Below are positions 21,693 to 31,072 of a stretch of 31,127 nt of DNA, one piece after another. Below the pieces are notes generated by a model. The model ran no database searches, had not been told where the DNA came from, and saw only the letters and a program-made list of their open reading frames with translations. The translations under genes and the position numbers were made by a program. The stretch's first letter is position 1. Every line of letters begins with the position of its first letter. The stretch covers positions 1-31,127 of the forward strand of contig NZ_BMOL01000026.1 of the NCBI RefSeq assembly GCF_014647055.1, written 5' to 3'. This DNA is from Deinococcus aerolatus. Lineage in GTDB: Bacteria; Deinococcota; Deinococci; Deinococcales; Deinococcaceae.

Positions 21693-22430
21693 ATGACAGC
21701 GCAACCGATCAAACAGCAGAAGCTGGCTGCCAGCGCGGCCGAGGAACTTCTGGCGCTGATCCTGCGCGGCAAATTCGCGGCGGGTCAGCGGCTGCCGCCC
21801 GAGCGGACGCTGGCCGAGCAGATGAACATTTCCCGGACCAGCCTGCGCGACGGCATCGCCCGGCTGGAAGTGCTGGGACACCTCGAAGCGCGTCAGGGCA
21901 ACGGCGTGTTTGTCCGCGAGCCCTCCGCGGCGCATCTGACCCAGCCGTTTCAGGGCATGCTGGCCCGCTCGCCGCAGAGCATGGCCGATCTGCTGGAGTT
22001 CCGCGAGATGGTTGAGCCGCAGGTGGCCGCCCAGGCCGCCGCGCGCGCCACGACCACGCAGATCGCCCAGTTGCGGCAGTGTCTGGAGCGGCAGGAAAGC
22101 GCCTCGGCGCGGCACATTAAGCTGAGCGACGAGGATCTTATCTTTCACAACCTGATTGCCGAGATTGCCGGCAACGCGGTCGTGATGCTGGTCCTTGAAA
22201 CCCTGCGGACACTGATGACCTCTCTGCGCGATCAGGTGGTGGGTGACCGTCCAGAACGCACCATTGCCGAACACCGTGCCCTGGTGGATGCCGTGGCCAG
22301 CGCATCCCCGGACGCGGCCCGCCAGGCCATGCTTGATCATCTGCGTTCCGTCCGGCTGCACGCCGCCCCCCTCATCACCCCCGCTCTTACTACTCCCCCT
22401 CTGACCTCCCAAGGAGAAGACAATGCGTAA
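21693..22430 (+). CDS. GntR-family transcriptional regulator, FadR subfamily (FCD domain)
   Basis: A 245-residue cytoplasmic regulator. The N-terminal winged helix is at about 10-77 and includes LPPERTLAEQMNISRTSLRD and the wing GNGVFVRE. The C-terminal all-helical FCD ligand domain is at about 95-230, with the metal-type residues in DLIFHNLI, EHRAL and DHLRSV. The ATG has AGGAGG four bases upstream. Its stop overlaps the next gene by eight bases (ATGCGTAA), so it is probably co-transcribed with, and controls, the transporter and gamma-glutamyltransferase genes. FCD ligands are usually small carboxylates; which one acts here is unknown. Confidence 0.92.
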   Translation: MTAQPIKQQKLAASAAEELLALILRGKFAAGQRLPPERTLAEQMNISRTSLRDGIARLEVLGHLEARQGNGVFVREPSAAHLTQPFQGMLARSPQSMADLLEFREMVEPQVAAQAAARATTTQIAQLRQCLERQESASARHIKLSDEDLIFHNLIAEIAGNAVVMLVLETLRTLMTSLRDQVVGDRPERTIAEHRALVDAVASASPDAARQAMLDHLRSVRLHAAPLITPALTTPPLTSQGEDNA

Positions 22431-23901
22431 ATCCCAGTTTCTGATGGCCTTTCTAAGCGCCGCCTTCCTGAGCGCCGCTTCCGCCTCGGCACAGACCCTG
22501 ACCGTGGGTCTGGACGCCGATCCGCCCCGCCTGGACCCCGCGCTGTCTACCGCGCTGGTGGACCGGCAGGTGATGAACCAGATTTTCGACAAGCTGGTGG
22601 ATCTGGACGTGAACCTCAAGGTGGTCCCGGCACTGGCGACCTCCTGGAAGGTCACCAACGGCGGCCTGACCTACACCTTCAAGCTGCGCAGCGGCGTGAA
22701 GTTCACCGACGGCACCGTGCTGGACGCCGCCGCCGTCAAGTACGGGCTGGACCGCAACCGGACGCTGGAAGGCAGCGCCCGCAAGAACGAGATGAACAGC
22801 ATCAAGGAGGTCAAGGTCATCGATGCCCAGACCATCCAGATCAACTTGGCGCAGCCGTACGGGCCGCTGCTGGCGGTGCTCACTGACCGCGCGGGCATGA
22901 TCGTCTCGCCCACGGCGGCCAAGAAAGCCGGCGCGGATTTCCAGAACAACCCGGTGGGCAGTGGCCCCTTTGCCTTCGTCAGCCGGGTGCGGCAGGACAA
23001 CATTACCCTCAACGCCAACAAGAGCTACTGGGGCGGCGCGCCCAAGATCGACAAGCTGGTCTACCGCCCCTTTACCGACGGTGACGTGCGCTACGCCAAC
23101 CTGCTGTCGGGCGCGGTGCAGGCCATCACGCCGATTGACCCCAAGGACATCAGCAAGCTGGAGCAGAACGCCAAATTCAACGTCCTGAACTACCCCGGCA
23201 TCGGCTTTCAGGGCGTGTGGTTCAACGTGACCCGCGCGCCGTTCAATAACAAGAACTTCCGGCAGGCGGTGGCGGCCACCATCGACCGCGAGGCGATTGC
23301 CAAGAGCATCTTCTACGGCACCGTCACGCCCGCCGCTGGCCCCTTCCCGCCCGGCACACCCGCCGCGTCCTCGGCCATCACGGTCCAGAAGCCCAACATC
23401 GCCCTCGCCAAGGAGAAACTGGGCGGGAAGCCTCTGTCGTTCACGCTCCTGACAGTGCCCGGTAGCGTGACCACGCAACTGGCGCAGGTGTACCAGGCCA
23501 TGTTCGCGCAGGCCGGCATCACCGCCAAGATCGAGCAGGTTGAATTCGGCACGCTGCTCGACCGCGCCGACAAGCAGGACTACGACGCCCTGATGCTGGG
23601 CTGGAGCGGACGTCCCGATCCCGACGGCAACATCTACGACTTCTTCGTCACGGACGGCACCAACAACCAGGCCGGGTACAGCAACAAGACGGTGGACAGC
23701 CTGCTGGCCAAAGCCCGGGCCCAGACCGCGATGTCCGCCCGCACGGCCACCTACAACGTCGCGCTGAGCACCATCATCAGCGACACGCCCTACACCTGGG
23801 TGTACTTCCAGCGCAACCTCGTGGCGAGCGTCAAGGGCCTCACCGGCCTCAAGCCCATCCCGGACGGCATTCTGCGCTTCAAAGACGTTGACCTGAAATA
23901 A
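22423..23901 (+). CDS. ABC transporter solute-binding protein, peptide/nickel/glutathione type (family 5)
   Basis: A 492-residue secreted binding protein. The signal peptide is MRKSQFLMAFLSAAFLSAAS followed by ASA, with likely cleavage after Ala23. There is no lipobox Cys, so it is periplasmic rather than lipid-anchored. Family 5 features include LDPALSTALVDRQVMNQIFD near 37-56 and the signature region FTDGTVLDAAAVKYGLDRN at about 88-106. AAGGAGA lies just before the ATG, which overlaps the regulator's stop. Members bind di- or oligopeptides, glutathione, opines or nickel complexes. The linked gamma-glutamyltransferase favours a gamma-glutamyl compound, but that is inference. A terminator-like hairpin after the gene would favour high expression of this component. 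Confidence 0.92.
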   Translation: MRKSQFLMAFLSAAFLSAASASAQTLTVGLDADPPRLDPALSTALVDRQVMNQIFDKLVDLDVNLKVVPALATSWKVTNGGLTYTFKLRSGVKFTDGTVLDAAAVKYGLDRNRTLEGSARKNEMNSIKEVKVIDAQTIQINLAQPYGPLLAVLTDRAGMIVSPTAAKKAGADFQNNPVGSGPFAFVSRVRQDNITLNANKSYWGGAPKIDKLVYRPFTDGDVRYANLLSGAVQAITPIDPKDISKLEQNAKFNVLNYPGIGFQGVWFNVTRAPFNNKNFRQAVAATIDREAIAKSIFYGTVTPAAGPFPPGTPAASSAITVQKPNIALAKEKLGGKPLSFTLLTVPGSVTTQLAQVYQAMFAQAGITAKIEQVEFGTLLDRADKQDYDALMLGWSGRPDPDGNIYDFFVTDGTNNQAGYSNKTVDSLLAKARAQTAMSARTATYNVALSTIISDTPYTWVYFQRNLVASVKGLTGLKPIPDGILRFKDVDLK

Positions 23902-23917
23902 CGAAGTGAGTCCGGCG

Positions 23918-23949
23918 GGGGCGGGCAGTCAGTTGTGCCCGCCCCTTTT
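23918..23949 (+). terminator. Strong intrinsic terminator/attenuator inside the transport cluster
   Basis: A perfect 10-bp GC stem (GGGGCGGGCA and TGCCCGCCCC) with an eight-base loop is followed by TTTT. It lies between the binding-protein gene and the first permease gene. It probably allows partial read-through, giving more binding protein than permease, as is common in ABC operons. Confidence 0.75.
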
Positions 23950-23984
23950 GCCCTGTAGAAACCCTGTGGAACCAAGGAGGTCTA

Positions 23985-24929
23985 GTGGCTGTTTTCGCGT
24001 TACGCCGTCTGCTGTCGTCGATCCCCACCCTGCTGATCGTCACGGTCATCGTGTTCGCCATGGTCAAACTGCTGCCCGGTGACCCGGCCCGGCTGATTCT
24101 GGGCCAGGAAGCCACGCCGCAGGCCCTGGAAGAACTGCGCCGCTCCTTGGGCCTGGACCGCTCCCTGCTGCAGCAGTACCTCAGCTGGCTGGGCGGGGCC
24201 GTGCGGCTGGATTTCGGCACCAGCCTGACCGACAACAGCAGCGTGAGCCGGCTGATCGCCCAGAAACTGCCGGTCACGCTGGAACTCGCGCTGTTCGCCA
24301 TGCTGATCTCGCTGCTGATCTCTCTGCCGGCCGGCATTCTCAGCGCGGTGCGGCGCAACACCTGGGTGGACCGCCTGCTGACGCTGCTGGCCCTGTCGGG
24401 CATCAGCCTGCCCAACTTCTTTCTGGGCATCTTGCTGATCTACCTGTTCAGCATCCGGCTGGCGTGGATTCCGGCCAGCGGCTACACCAGCCTGCTGGAG
24501 AATCCGGGCCGCAACCTGCTGCTGCTGCTGCTGCCCGCCATCACGCTGGGCGTCGGTTCGGCGGCGGTGTTGACGCGCTATCTGCGCTCCAGCCTCAGCG
24601 AGACGCTGAATCAGGATTACGTGCGCACAGCCCACGCCAAGGGGTTGCCCGGAGGACAGGTCATTTCCAAACACGCGCTGAGAAACGCCCTGATTCCCTT
24701 CCTGACCGCCTTCGGGCTGCAACTGGGCGGCCTGCTGGGGGGGGCCGTGATTACCGAGCAGATCTTCAGCATTCCCGGCTTCGGACGTCTGCTGGTGGAC
24801 GCCGTGTTCACCCGCGATCTGCCCGTGATTCAGGGTGTGGTGCTGGTCTCGGCGGTGGCGGTCTTCCTGGTGAGTTTCCTGGTGGACCTGAGCTACGCGG
24901 CCGTCGACCCGCGCATTCGGTACAACTGA
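23985..24929 (+). CDS. ABC transporter permease, DppB/GsiC type
   Basis: A 314-residue inner-membrane permease with about six transmembrane segments (about 9-29, 98-120, 131-156, 178-196, 240-259, 283-303). The ATPase-coupling EAA loop is at about 211-238 (DYVRTAHAKGLPGGQ, then ALRNALIP). It begins MAVFALRRLLSSIPTLLIVT, typical of the DppB/OppB group. The GTG start has AAGGAGG four bases upstream. It pairs with the permease 13 bases downstream. It needs an ATPase for function, and none is encoded here. Confidence 0.93.
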   Translation: MAVFALRRLLSSIPTLLIVTVIVFAMVKLLPGDPARLILGQEATPQALEELRRSLGLDRSLLQQYLSWLGGAVRLDFGTSLTDNSSVSRLIAQKLPVTLELALFAMLISLLISLPAGILSAVRRNTWVDRLLTLLALSGISLPNFFLGILLIYLFSIRLAWIPASGYTSLLENPGRNLLLLLLPAITLGVGSAAVLTRYLRSSLSETLNQDYVRTAHAKGLPGGQVISKHALRNALIPFLTAFGLQLGGLLGGAVITEQIFSIPGFGRLLVDAVFTRDLPVIQGVVLVSAVAVFLVSFLVDLSYAAVDPRIRYN

Positions 24930-24942
24930 TGGGGGCCAGCAT

Positions 24943-25821
24943 ATGACCACAACCCTTTCCAAGACGCCGGCCTCCGCCAGGCGGCGGCTGCCGGCCCCCC
25001 TGCGCCGCTTTCTGAGCAACCGGCTGGCGGTCATCGGCCTGTTCGTGCTGCTGGTGTTCGCCGTCTCGGCGCTGCTGGCACCCTGGGTGGCCCCGTTTGA
25101 CCCGGCGCAGATCTTCTTCTCGGACCTGCGGGCAGCGCCCGGCGCCGCGCACATCTTCGGGGCCGACGAGCTGGGGCGCGACATCTTCTCGCGGGTGGTG
25201 TACGGGGCGAGGGTCTCGCTGAGCGCCGGCCTGATCTCAGTGACGCTGGCGCTGGTCTTCGGCGGCGGCATCGGCCTTGTTGCCGGCTACGTCGGCGGCT
25301 GGGTGGACGACGTGCTTATGCGGGTGGTGGACGCGCTGCTGGCGCTGCCGTTCCTGGTGCTGGCCATTGCGCTGGCGGCCATTCTCGGCCCCAGCCTGCA
25401 GAACACCATGATCGCCATCGCCATCGTGACCGCCCCGGCCTTTGCCCGCATCACGCGCGGCGAGGTGCTGTCACAGCGCGAGCGCGATTACGTCCAGGCC
25501 GCGCAGGCGCTGGGCGCGGGCGACGGCCGCCTGATCACCCGCCACCTGCTGCCCAACATCAGCGGCGCGCTGATCGTGCAGACCTCGCTGGCCATCGCCA
25601 ACGCGATTCTGGCCGAGGCCAGCCTGTCGTTCCTGGGCCTGGGCATTCAGCCGCCCGCACCCAGCTGGGGCTCGATGCTCAATGCTGCCCGCGGCTACCT
25701 GACCGACGCGCCGTGGATGGCCGTGTTTCCCGGCTTCGCCATCTTCCTGGCCGTGCTGGCCTTCAACCTGATCGGCGACGGCCTGCGCGAGGCGCTGGAT
25801 CCGCGCAGCCACAAATCCTGA
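24943..25821 (+). CDS. ABC transporter permease, DppC/GsiD type
   Basis: A 292-residue permease with the N-terminal OppC segment (about 18-60), the conserved FGADELGRDIFSRVVYGARV region (about 72-91), six transmembrane segments and an EAA loop at about 182-209 (RDYVQAAQALGAGDG, then HLLPN). It forms the heterodimeric channel with the preceding DppB-type protein. The ATG follows the upstream stop by 13 bases, with a GGGGG run before it. In most relatives one or two ATP-binding genes (dppD, dppF) come next. Here the next gene is a gamma-glutamyltransferase instead. Confidence 0.93.
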   Translation: MTTTLSKTPASARRRLPAPLRRFLSNRLAVIGLFVLLVFAVSALLAPWVAPFDPAQIFFSDLRAAPGAAHIFGADELGRDIFSRVVYGARVSLSAGLISVTLALVFGGGIGLVAGYVGGWVDDVLMRVVDALLALPFLVLAIALAAILGPSLQNTMIAIAIVTAPAFARITRGEVLSQRERDYVQAAQALGAGDGRLITRHLLPNISGALIVQTSLAIANAILAEASLSFLGLGIQPPAPSWGSMLNAARGYLTDAPWMAVFPGFAIFLAVLAFNLIGDGLREALDPRSHKS

Positions 25822-25855
25822 CCTTGCCCCCTCTCCCCTGACCACCGAGGTTCCT

Positions 25856-27442
25856 ATGCCCACGTTTACTTCCATCCGTCAGCCGGTCTATGCCCGTCAG
25901 GGCATGGTGGCCACCAGTCAGCCGCTGGCCGCCCAGGCCGGACTGCACATGCTGCGCGAGGGCGGCAACGCCATCGACGCCGCCATTGCCACCGCCGCCG
26001 CCCTGACCGTGGTGGAACCCACCAGCAACGGCATTGGCGGGGACCTGTTTGCCCTGGTCTGGGACGACGGCGCGCTGCACGGCCTCAACGGCTCCGGGCG
26101 CTCACCCCAGGCCCTGAGCCTGGATGCGCTGCCCGGGGGCCAGATGCCCACCCACGGCTGGCTGCCGGTCACCGTGCCGGGCGCCCCGCTGGCTTGGGCC
26201 GATCTGCACGCGCGCTTTGGCCGCCTGCCGTTCGCGCAGGTGCTGGCCCCCGCCATCCACTACGCGCGTCACGGGTACCCGCTGTCGCCGGTGCTGGCCG
26301 AGAACTGGCGGCGTGGCATTGAGGCCCACCGCGCCCGCACCGGGCCGGAGTTCGACGAATGGCGGCGCGTGTTTGCCCCGGACGGCTTTCAGGCCCAGGC
26401 CGGCGAACTCTGGCAGTCGCCGGATCATGCCCAGACCCTGGAGCGCATCGCGGACAGCGCCGCCGCTGACTTTTACGAGGGTGAGCTGGCCCGCAAGACC
26501 GATGCCCACGCGCGCGCCACGGGGGGACTGCTGCGCCTGGAGGACCTGGGCGAGCACCGCAGCGAGTGGGTCACGCCCATCAGCCGGGCCTACCAGGACC
26601 ACCGCCTGTGGGAGATTCCGCCCAATGGCCAGGGGCTCGCGGCCCTGGTGGCGCTGGGCATTCTCGACGGCCTGGATCTACCGCCCCGGCACGATGATCC
26701 AGCCGGCATGCACCTGCAGATCGAGGCGATGAAGTTGGGCTTCGTGGACGCCCACCGCTACGTGGCCGATCCGCAGCACGGCCCGGTGCCGGTCGAGGCG
26801 CTGCTGGCGGAACGTTACCTGGCCTCGCGCCGTGCACAGATCGGCGCCGTGGCCATCGATCCCCAGGCCGGGGACCCGGACAGCCACGGCACGGTGTACT
26901 TGGCCGCCGCCGACCGGGACGGGCAGATGGTCAGCCTGATCCAGAGCAACTACATGGGCTTCGGCAGCGGAGTCGTGGTGCCGGGCACGGGCATCGCGCT
27001 GCAGAACCGCGGCCATAATTTTTCTCTGGAAGCCGGCCATCCCAACGTGCTGGCCCCGCGCAAGCGCAGCTACCACACCATCATCCCCGGCTTCCTGACC
27101 CGGCAGGACGGCGTCCCGATGGGTCCCTTCGGGGTTATGGGCGGGTTCATGCAGCCCCAGGGCCACCTGCAGGTCACCGTGAACACGGTAAAGTACGGCA
27201 TGAATCCGCAGCAGGCGCTGGACGCCCCGCGCTGGCAGTGGACCGGCAAGACCACCGTGGAGGTCGAGCATGAACTGGGCGGCGCGGCGGCGCGGGCCCT
27301 GCAGGCACGCGGGCACAATGTCGTGGTGCAGCTCAACCCGAACGCCTTCGGGCGCGGTCAGATCATCTGGCGCGATCCGGCGACCGGCGTGCTGACCGGC
27401 GGCAGCGAGTCGCGCACCGACGGTCAGGTGGCCGCATTTTGA
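25856..27442 (+). CDS. Gamma-glutamyltransferase family Ntn-hydrolase
   Basis: A 528-residue gamma-glutamyltransferase/acylase precursor. It should cleave itself before Thr346 (in [20 protein letters not shown]) to give a large chain (1-345) and a small chain beginning with the catalytic Thr. Supporting motifs are [13 protein letters not shown] (about 36-48), GIGGDLFAL (about 61-69), GSGRSPQAL (about 81-89), [19 protein letters not shown] and [13 protein letters not shown]. No signal peptide is visible, so unlike E. coli Ggt it should act in the cytoplasm, as YwrD-like members do. It would remove the gamma-glutamyl group from glutathione or gamma-glutamyl peptides. Its place after two permease genes suggests that it processes the imported substrate. 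GAGG lies five bases before the ATG. Confidence 0.92.
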   Translation: MPTFTSIRQPVYARQGMVATSQPLAAQAGLHMLREGGNAIDAAIATAAALTVVEPTSNGIGGDLFALVWDDGALHGLNGSGRSPQALSLDALPGGQMPTHGWLPVTVPGAPLAWADLHARFGRLPFAQVLAPAIHYARHGYPLSPVLAENWRRGIEAHRARTGPEFDEWRRVFAPDGFQAQAGELWQSPDHAQTLERIADSAAADFYEGELARKTDAHARATGGLLRLEDLGEHRSEWVTPISRAYQDHRLWEIPPNGQGLAALVALGILDGLDLPPRHDDPAGMHLQIEAMKLGFVDAHRYVADPQHGPVPVEALLAERYLASRRAQIGAVAIDPQAGDPDSHGTVYLAAADRDGQMVSLIQSNYMGFGSGVVVPGTGIALQNRGHNFSLEAGHPNVLAPRKRSYHTIIPGFLTRQDGVPMGPFGVMGGFMQPQGHLQVTVNTVKYGMNPQQALDAPRWQWTGKTTVEVEHELGGAAARALQARGHNVVVQLNPNAFGRGQIIWRDPATGVLTGGSESRTDGQVAAF

Positions 27443-28197
27443 TCCTGCTGGTCACGCTGGCCATCGGTCTGCTGGCCGGCGTCCTGGGGGCGATCCTGGG
27501 GCTGGGCGGCGGCGTGGTGGTGGTTCCGGCGCTGGAGTTCCTGCTGCCGCGCCTCGGGCAGGAGATCACCATCGGGCAGGCCGTGGCCATCAGTCAGTTC
27601 AGCGTGCTGGCGGTCGGGCTGTCCGGCGCAGCGGCGTACCTGGGCCAGGGGCTGGTGCGCGCCCGCACCGGCTACCTGCTCTCGCCGTACACCATCGTGG
27701 GCGGCACGGTGGGCAGCCTGCTGGGGCTGGTGCTGCCGGCCCAGGCGGTGGCCACGGTGTTTGCCGTGCTGCTGCTGTACTCCGCGTACAACCTGCTGCG
27801 CGGCCTCAAACGCATCGAGGTGGAGCGTGAACCCAGCCGCCTGGTGCCGCCGGCCATGACCTTCGCGGGCGTGATGAGCGGGCTGCTGGGCATCGGCGGC
27901 GGCACGGTGCAGGTCCCGGTGATGAACCTGCTGGGCGGGCTGCCGATCCGTCAGGCCATTGCCACCAGCACCTTCATCATGGGCCTGACCGCGGTGGCCA
28001 ACGCCCTGATCTACCAGGCGGGAGGACTGCTCGACGCCCGGCTGGCGTGTGCCGTGGCCCTGGGCGTGCTGGTCGGGGCCAGGGCCGGGGCCGGGCTGCA
28101 GCGGCGCATTCCGGACCGGCAGCTCAAGGTGTTCTTCTCGGCGCTGCTGGTGCTGACCGCCACGCAGCTGCTGTGGAAATACTGGGGGAACGCATGA
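27439..28197 (+). CDS. TauE/SafE-family membrane permease
   Basis: A 252-residue integral membrane protein with two homologous halves. Each has the glycine-rich family motif: [19 protein letters not shown] at about 14-32 and [19 protein letters not shown] near 142-160. The TTG start overlaps the gamma-glutamyltransferase stop (TTGA), which implies translational coupling. Characterised TauE/SafE members move sulfite, sulfonates, sulfoacetate or other small organic anions. Coupling to a gamma-glutamyltransferase suggests export of a sulfur-containing or carboxylate product of peptide breakdown; substrate and direction are inference. Confidence 0.9.
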   Translation: MILLVTLAIGLLAGVLGAILGLGGGVVVVPALEFLLPRLGQEITIGQAVAISQFSVLAVGLSGAAAYLGQGLVRARTGYLLSPYTIVGGTVGSLLGLVLPAQAVATVFAVLLLYSAYNLLRGLKRIEVEREPSRLVPPAMTFAGVMSGLLGIGGGTVQVPVMNLLGGLPIRQAIATSTFIMGLTAVANALIYQAGGLLDARLACAVALGVLVGARAGAGLQRRIPDRQLKVFFSALLVLTATQLLWKYWGNA

Positions 28198-28457
28198 CCG
28201 GTGACCACGAAACGCGGATTCTGCCCGCCTGGCTGTACCCGCTGTGTTTCTGGCTCGCGTTGCCGACGCTGCTGGTCAGCGTCCTGGTGCCGGGCTGGCA
28301 GGCGGTGGGCGTGTGGTTCATGATGGCCGTGCCGGCCTTTGCCGCGCTGGTGGTGGCGGTCACCCAGTGGCGGCATGACCGCCGGGTCAGCGTGGCCGCG
28401 TTTACCGCCCTGGCCGGGCTGGCCCTCGTGATCGGCGTGAGGCAGCTGATCGGTTAG
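28194..28457 (+). CDS. Small three-helix membrane protein, TauE-linked
   Basis: An 87-residue protein with three hydrophobic segments (about 10-32, 38-58, 66-84) and a basic loop (WRHDRRVS). Its ATG overlaps the stop of the TauE/SafE gene (ATGA), so it is very likely translated from the same mRNA. Small membrane proteins, such as the DUF1634 group, often follow TauE genes, and the topology is similar, but I cannot confirm membership. It may be an accessory subunit of the permease. It is the last gene before a strong hairpin terminator. Confidence 0.75.
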   Translation: MTGDHETRILPAWLYPLCFWLALPTLLVSVLVPGWQAVGVWFMMAVPAFAALVVAVTQWRHDRRVSVAAFTALAGLALVIGVRQLIG

Positions 28458-28502
28458 TGCAGGTGATCGGTGGGTGCACCCGGCTGGAAATGCCGACCGG
28501 AC

Positions 28503-28540
28503 GACGCGGAACGTTCCCTGTGGGGGGGTTCCGCGTCTTT
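28503..28540 (+). terminator. Terminator at the end of the gamma-glutamyltransferase/TauE cluster
   Basis: A perfect 10-bp stem (GACGCGGAAC and GTTCCGCGTC) with a 15-base loop is followed by TTTGTC. An outer CCGAC/GTCGG pairing can extend it. It lies 45 bases after the small membrane protein gene. Confidence 0.7.
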
Positions 28541-28658
28541 GTCGGTCAGGACCGGCCGGGCGCCCGGGCTTTGTGCGGCTGCCGTTGTCCGGCAGCTGGC
28601 CGCAAGGTTCAGTTCAGCCTGTGACTGTGCTGTGAGGACACTTGAAGGACACTGGGGC

Positions 28659-30941
28659 ATGCTGGCCCGCCCTCCCATCCGGTCCCTGCCTGTTCTGGCT
28701 GGCTACCTGGTGATCTACGCGGCATGGCTGCTGCTGGGGGCCCCTGCAGGTTCCCTGGGCTCTCTGCCAGCGAACCTTGCCATCATCCCGCCGTTTCTGC
28801 TGGCCTCGCTGATGGTCTGGCGGGTCTCCCGACTGCCGCGGGTTCCGGCGCCGCGCACCTGGCGCCTGCTGGCGTACGGCCTGCTGGCCTGGGGGCTGGG
28901 CGCACTCACGTATGCGGTTTACGACCAGCTGGGCCTGTCTCCCTTTCCGTCGCTGGCGGACCTGGGGTATCTGGCCGCGATGCTGTGGCTCACCGCAGGC
29001 CTGATGTCCCTGCGCCGCGAGCGGCTGGGCACGCTGCACACCCTCAGTTTCCTGACCGACGCCGCGCTGGTCACGCTGGTCCTGAGCGACCTGCTGTGGA
29101 GACTGAGCCTGAAAGACATCCTCTCAGACACCAGCCTGTCCCGCCTTGCGCTCTGGATCTCCCTGGCGTATCCCGCCCTGGATCTGTTGCTGTGTGCCGC
29201 CACGGTCACGCTGGCGCTGTGGCGTCCGCTGGGCATCAAACGGCGCGTCGTGGCCCTGCTGGCGGCGGCAGGGCTGGGTTTTCTGGTCACCGACGTGGTG
29301 TACATAGACCTGGTGGCCGGTGGGGGGTACGCGCCGGGCAATGTGGTCGACCTGGGCTGGCCGCTGGCCGCGCTGCTGATGGCCTGGGCAGCGTGGCGCA
29401 GCGCTCAGGTGACCTCAAGCAACATGTCGCCCCGTGTGTCACGCGAGGGCTGGAAAAGGCTGCTGCCGCATTACGCGGTGCTGGGCGTGTTCGTGGTCTA
29501 CCTGATGACCCATCTGCGTGCGCCCCTGGACGACGTACAACTGGGGATCTTGTGGCTGACCGTGGTGCTGTTCGTGGTCCGGCAGTTTCTGGTGCTGACC
29601 GATTATCAGCGGCTGCAGCTGAGCCTGACCCACCGCGCCGAACACGACCCGCTGACCGGCGTGCGCAACCGGGATGATCTGGAGGTCCGTCTGCAGCTGC
29701 AGATTGACGAGGCCCACAGCTGGAACGGCAGCGTTGCGGTGCTGTTCGTCGACCTGGACCGCATGAAGGAGATTAACGACACCTTTGGCCATCCGGTGGG
29801 TGACCGTCTGCTGCGGGCGGTGGCCGACCGGTTGATGGCCCAGCTGCCCCCCGCCGCAGTGATCTCGCGGTTCGGCGGTGACGAGTTTGTCGCGGTTCTT
29901 CCCACACGGGGTGCAGAGGAAATCGCCGGGGTGGCCCAGGCGCTGCTGGACACCGTGGGGCGGCCGTACCAGATCGGGCCTGAACTGCTGCACATCTCGG
30001 CCAGCATCGGGGTCTCGCTGGCGCCCGGCGACGCCGCCGACGCCGCCTCGGCGATTGAGCAGGCGGACATGGCGATGTACCGGGCCAAACAGGCCGGCAA
30101 GGGCACCTGGCGCTTTGCCAACGAACAGCTCAACAGCCTGCACATGCCCCAGGCCAGGCTGGAGGTGCTGCTGCGCGGCGCCCTGGGCCGGGGCGAGTTC
30201 ACCCTGGCCTACCAGCCGCTCATCGATCTCGGCAGTGGCCGGGTCCGCAGCTTCGAGGCCCTGATGCGCTGGACCTCACCGGAACTGGGGCCGGTCTCTC
30301 CGGCCGACTTTATCCCGGTGGCCGAGACGCGCGAGATGATGGGCGGCCTGGGCCGCTGGGCGCTGCACGAGTCCGTCCGCGAGATGTGCGCGTGGCAGGC
30401 AGAGCTGCCCGGCGTCAGCGTGGCCGTCAACGTTTCAGCCACCCAGTTTGCCCACGAAGATTTCGTGGACAGTGTGCGCGCGGCGCTGCACGAGCATGGC
30501 AGCGCCCCGCACCTGCTGACCCTGGAACTGACCGAGAGTGCCGTGCTGGCCGACGTGGCCCAGACCCGGCAGAAACTGCAGGACCTGGGCACGCTGGGCG
30601 TCCGTGTGGCCCTGGATGACTTCGGGACCGGCTACTCCAGCCTGGGCCAGCTGCGCTCGCTGCCGGTGGACGTCCTCAAGATTGACCGGGTCTTTACCCA
30701 GGACAGCGAGACCGACGCGGCTTTTCTGCGGGCGATGATTTCCATGGGCCATAGCCTGGGGCTGGAAGTGGTGGCCGAGGGCATCGAGAACGCCTCCACC
30801 CTGGCCCGGCTGCAGGCCCTGGGCTGCGATCTCGGCCAGGGTTACCACCTCGCCCGGCCCCAGCCCGCTGCCCAGGCCGTGGCCGGAATGGTCCAGTTCC
30901 GCCTGTCCTCCGGGACCGGCCCCTTGCAGCTGAACCGGTAG
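28659..30941 (+). CDS. Membrane GGDEF-EAL cyclic di-GMP protein
   Basis: A 760-residue protein with about nine or ten N-terminal transmembrane segments (about 8-310), then a GGDEF domain (about 325-495) and an EAL domain (about 505-745). GGDEF is intact at 406-410 and EAL at 533-535. The EAL residues are present: NVSATQF, LELTESAV, LDDFGTGYSS, LKIDRVFT and VVAEGIEN. Either cyclase or phosphodiesterase activity is possible. The ATG at 28659 has AAGGA nine bases upstream and is followed at once by the first membrane helix. In-frame starts up to 63 codons earlier would add low-complexity sequence through the preceding terminator, so they are unlikely. Its domain order resembles the minus-strand GGDEF-EAL gene, but the membrane part is larger. 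Confidence 0.92.
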   Translation: MLARPPIRSLPVLAGYLVIYAAWLLLGAPAGSLGSLPANLAIIPPFLLASLMVWRVSRLPRVPAPRTWRLLAYGLLAWGLGALTYAVYDQLGLSPFPSLADLGYLAAMLWLTAGLMSLRRERLGTLHTLSFLTDAALVTLVLSDLLWRLSLKDILSDTSLSRLALWISLAYPALDLLLCAATVTLALWRPLGIKRRVVALLAAAGLGFLVTDVVYIDLVAGGGYAPGNVVDLGWPLAALLMAWAAWRSAQVTSSNMSPRVSREGWKRLLPHYAVLGVFVVYLMTHLRAPLDDVQLGILWLTVVLFVVRQFLVLTDYQRLQLSLTHRAEHDPLTGVRNRDDLEVRLQLQIDEAHSWNGSVAVLFVDLDRMKEINDTFGHPVGDRLLRAVADRLMAQLPPAAVISRFGGDEFVAVLPTRGAEEIAGVAQALLDTVGRPYQIGPELLHISASIGVSLAPGDAADAASAIEQADMAMYRAKQAGKGTWRFANEQLNSLHMPQARLEVLLRGALGRGEFTLAYQPLIDLGSGRVRSFEALMRWTSPELGPVSPADFIPVAETREMMGGLGRWALHESVREMCAWQAELPGVSVAVNVSATQFAHEDFVDSVRAALHEHGSAPHLLTLELTESAVLADVAQTRQKLQDLGTLGVRVALDDFGTGYSSLGQLRSLPVDVLKIDRVFTQDSETDAAFLRAMISMGHSLGLEVVAEGIENASTLARLQALGCDLGQGYHLARPQPAAQAVAGMVQFRLSSGTGPLQLNR

Positions 30942-31072
30942 AGCGGGCGGAGCGCAGACCTGGGCCGGGTCCCGTCAGATCGCTGGGTGGGCCGCAGCCC
31001 ATTGAGGTTCTGCCACGCCGCCGTTCACCACCAGGAGGCAGTGGGCCGGCTGCCTAGAGGCTGCCAAGAACC

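Noticed and set aside
28470..28658. N-terminal extension of the right-hand GGDEF-EAL protein
   Set aside because: It would place coding sequence through a strong terminator hairpin, and the added residues look non-natural. The ATG at 28659 opens directly into a membrane helix.
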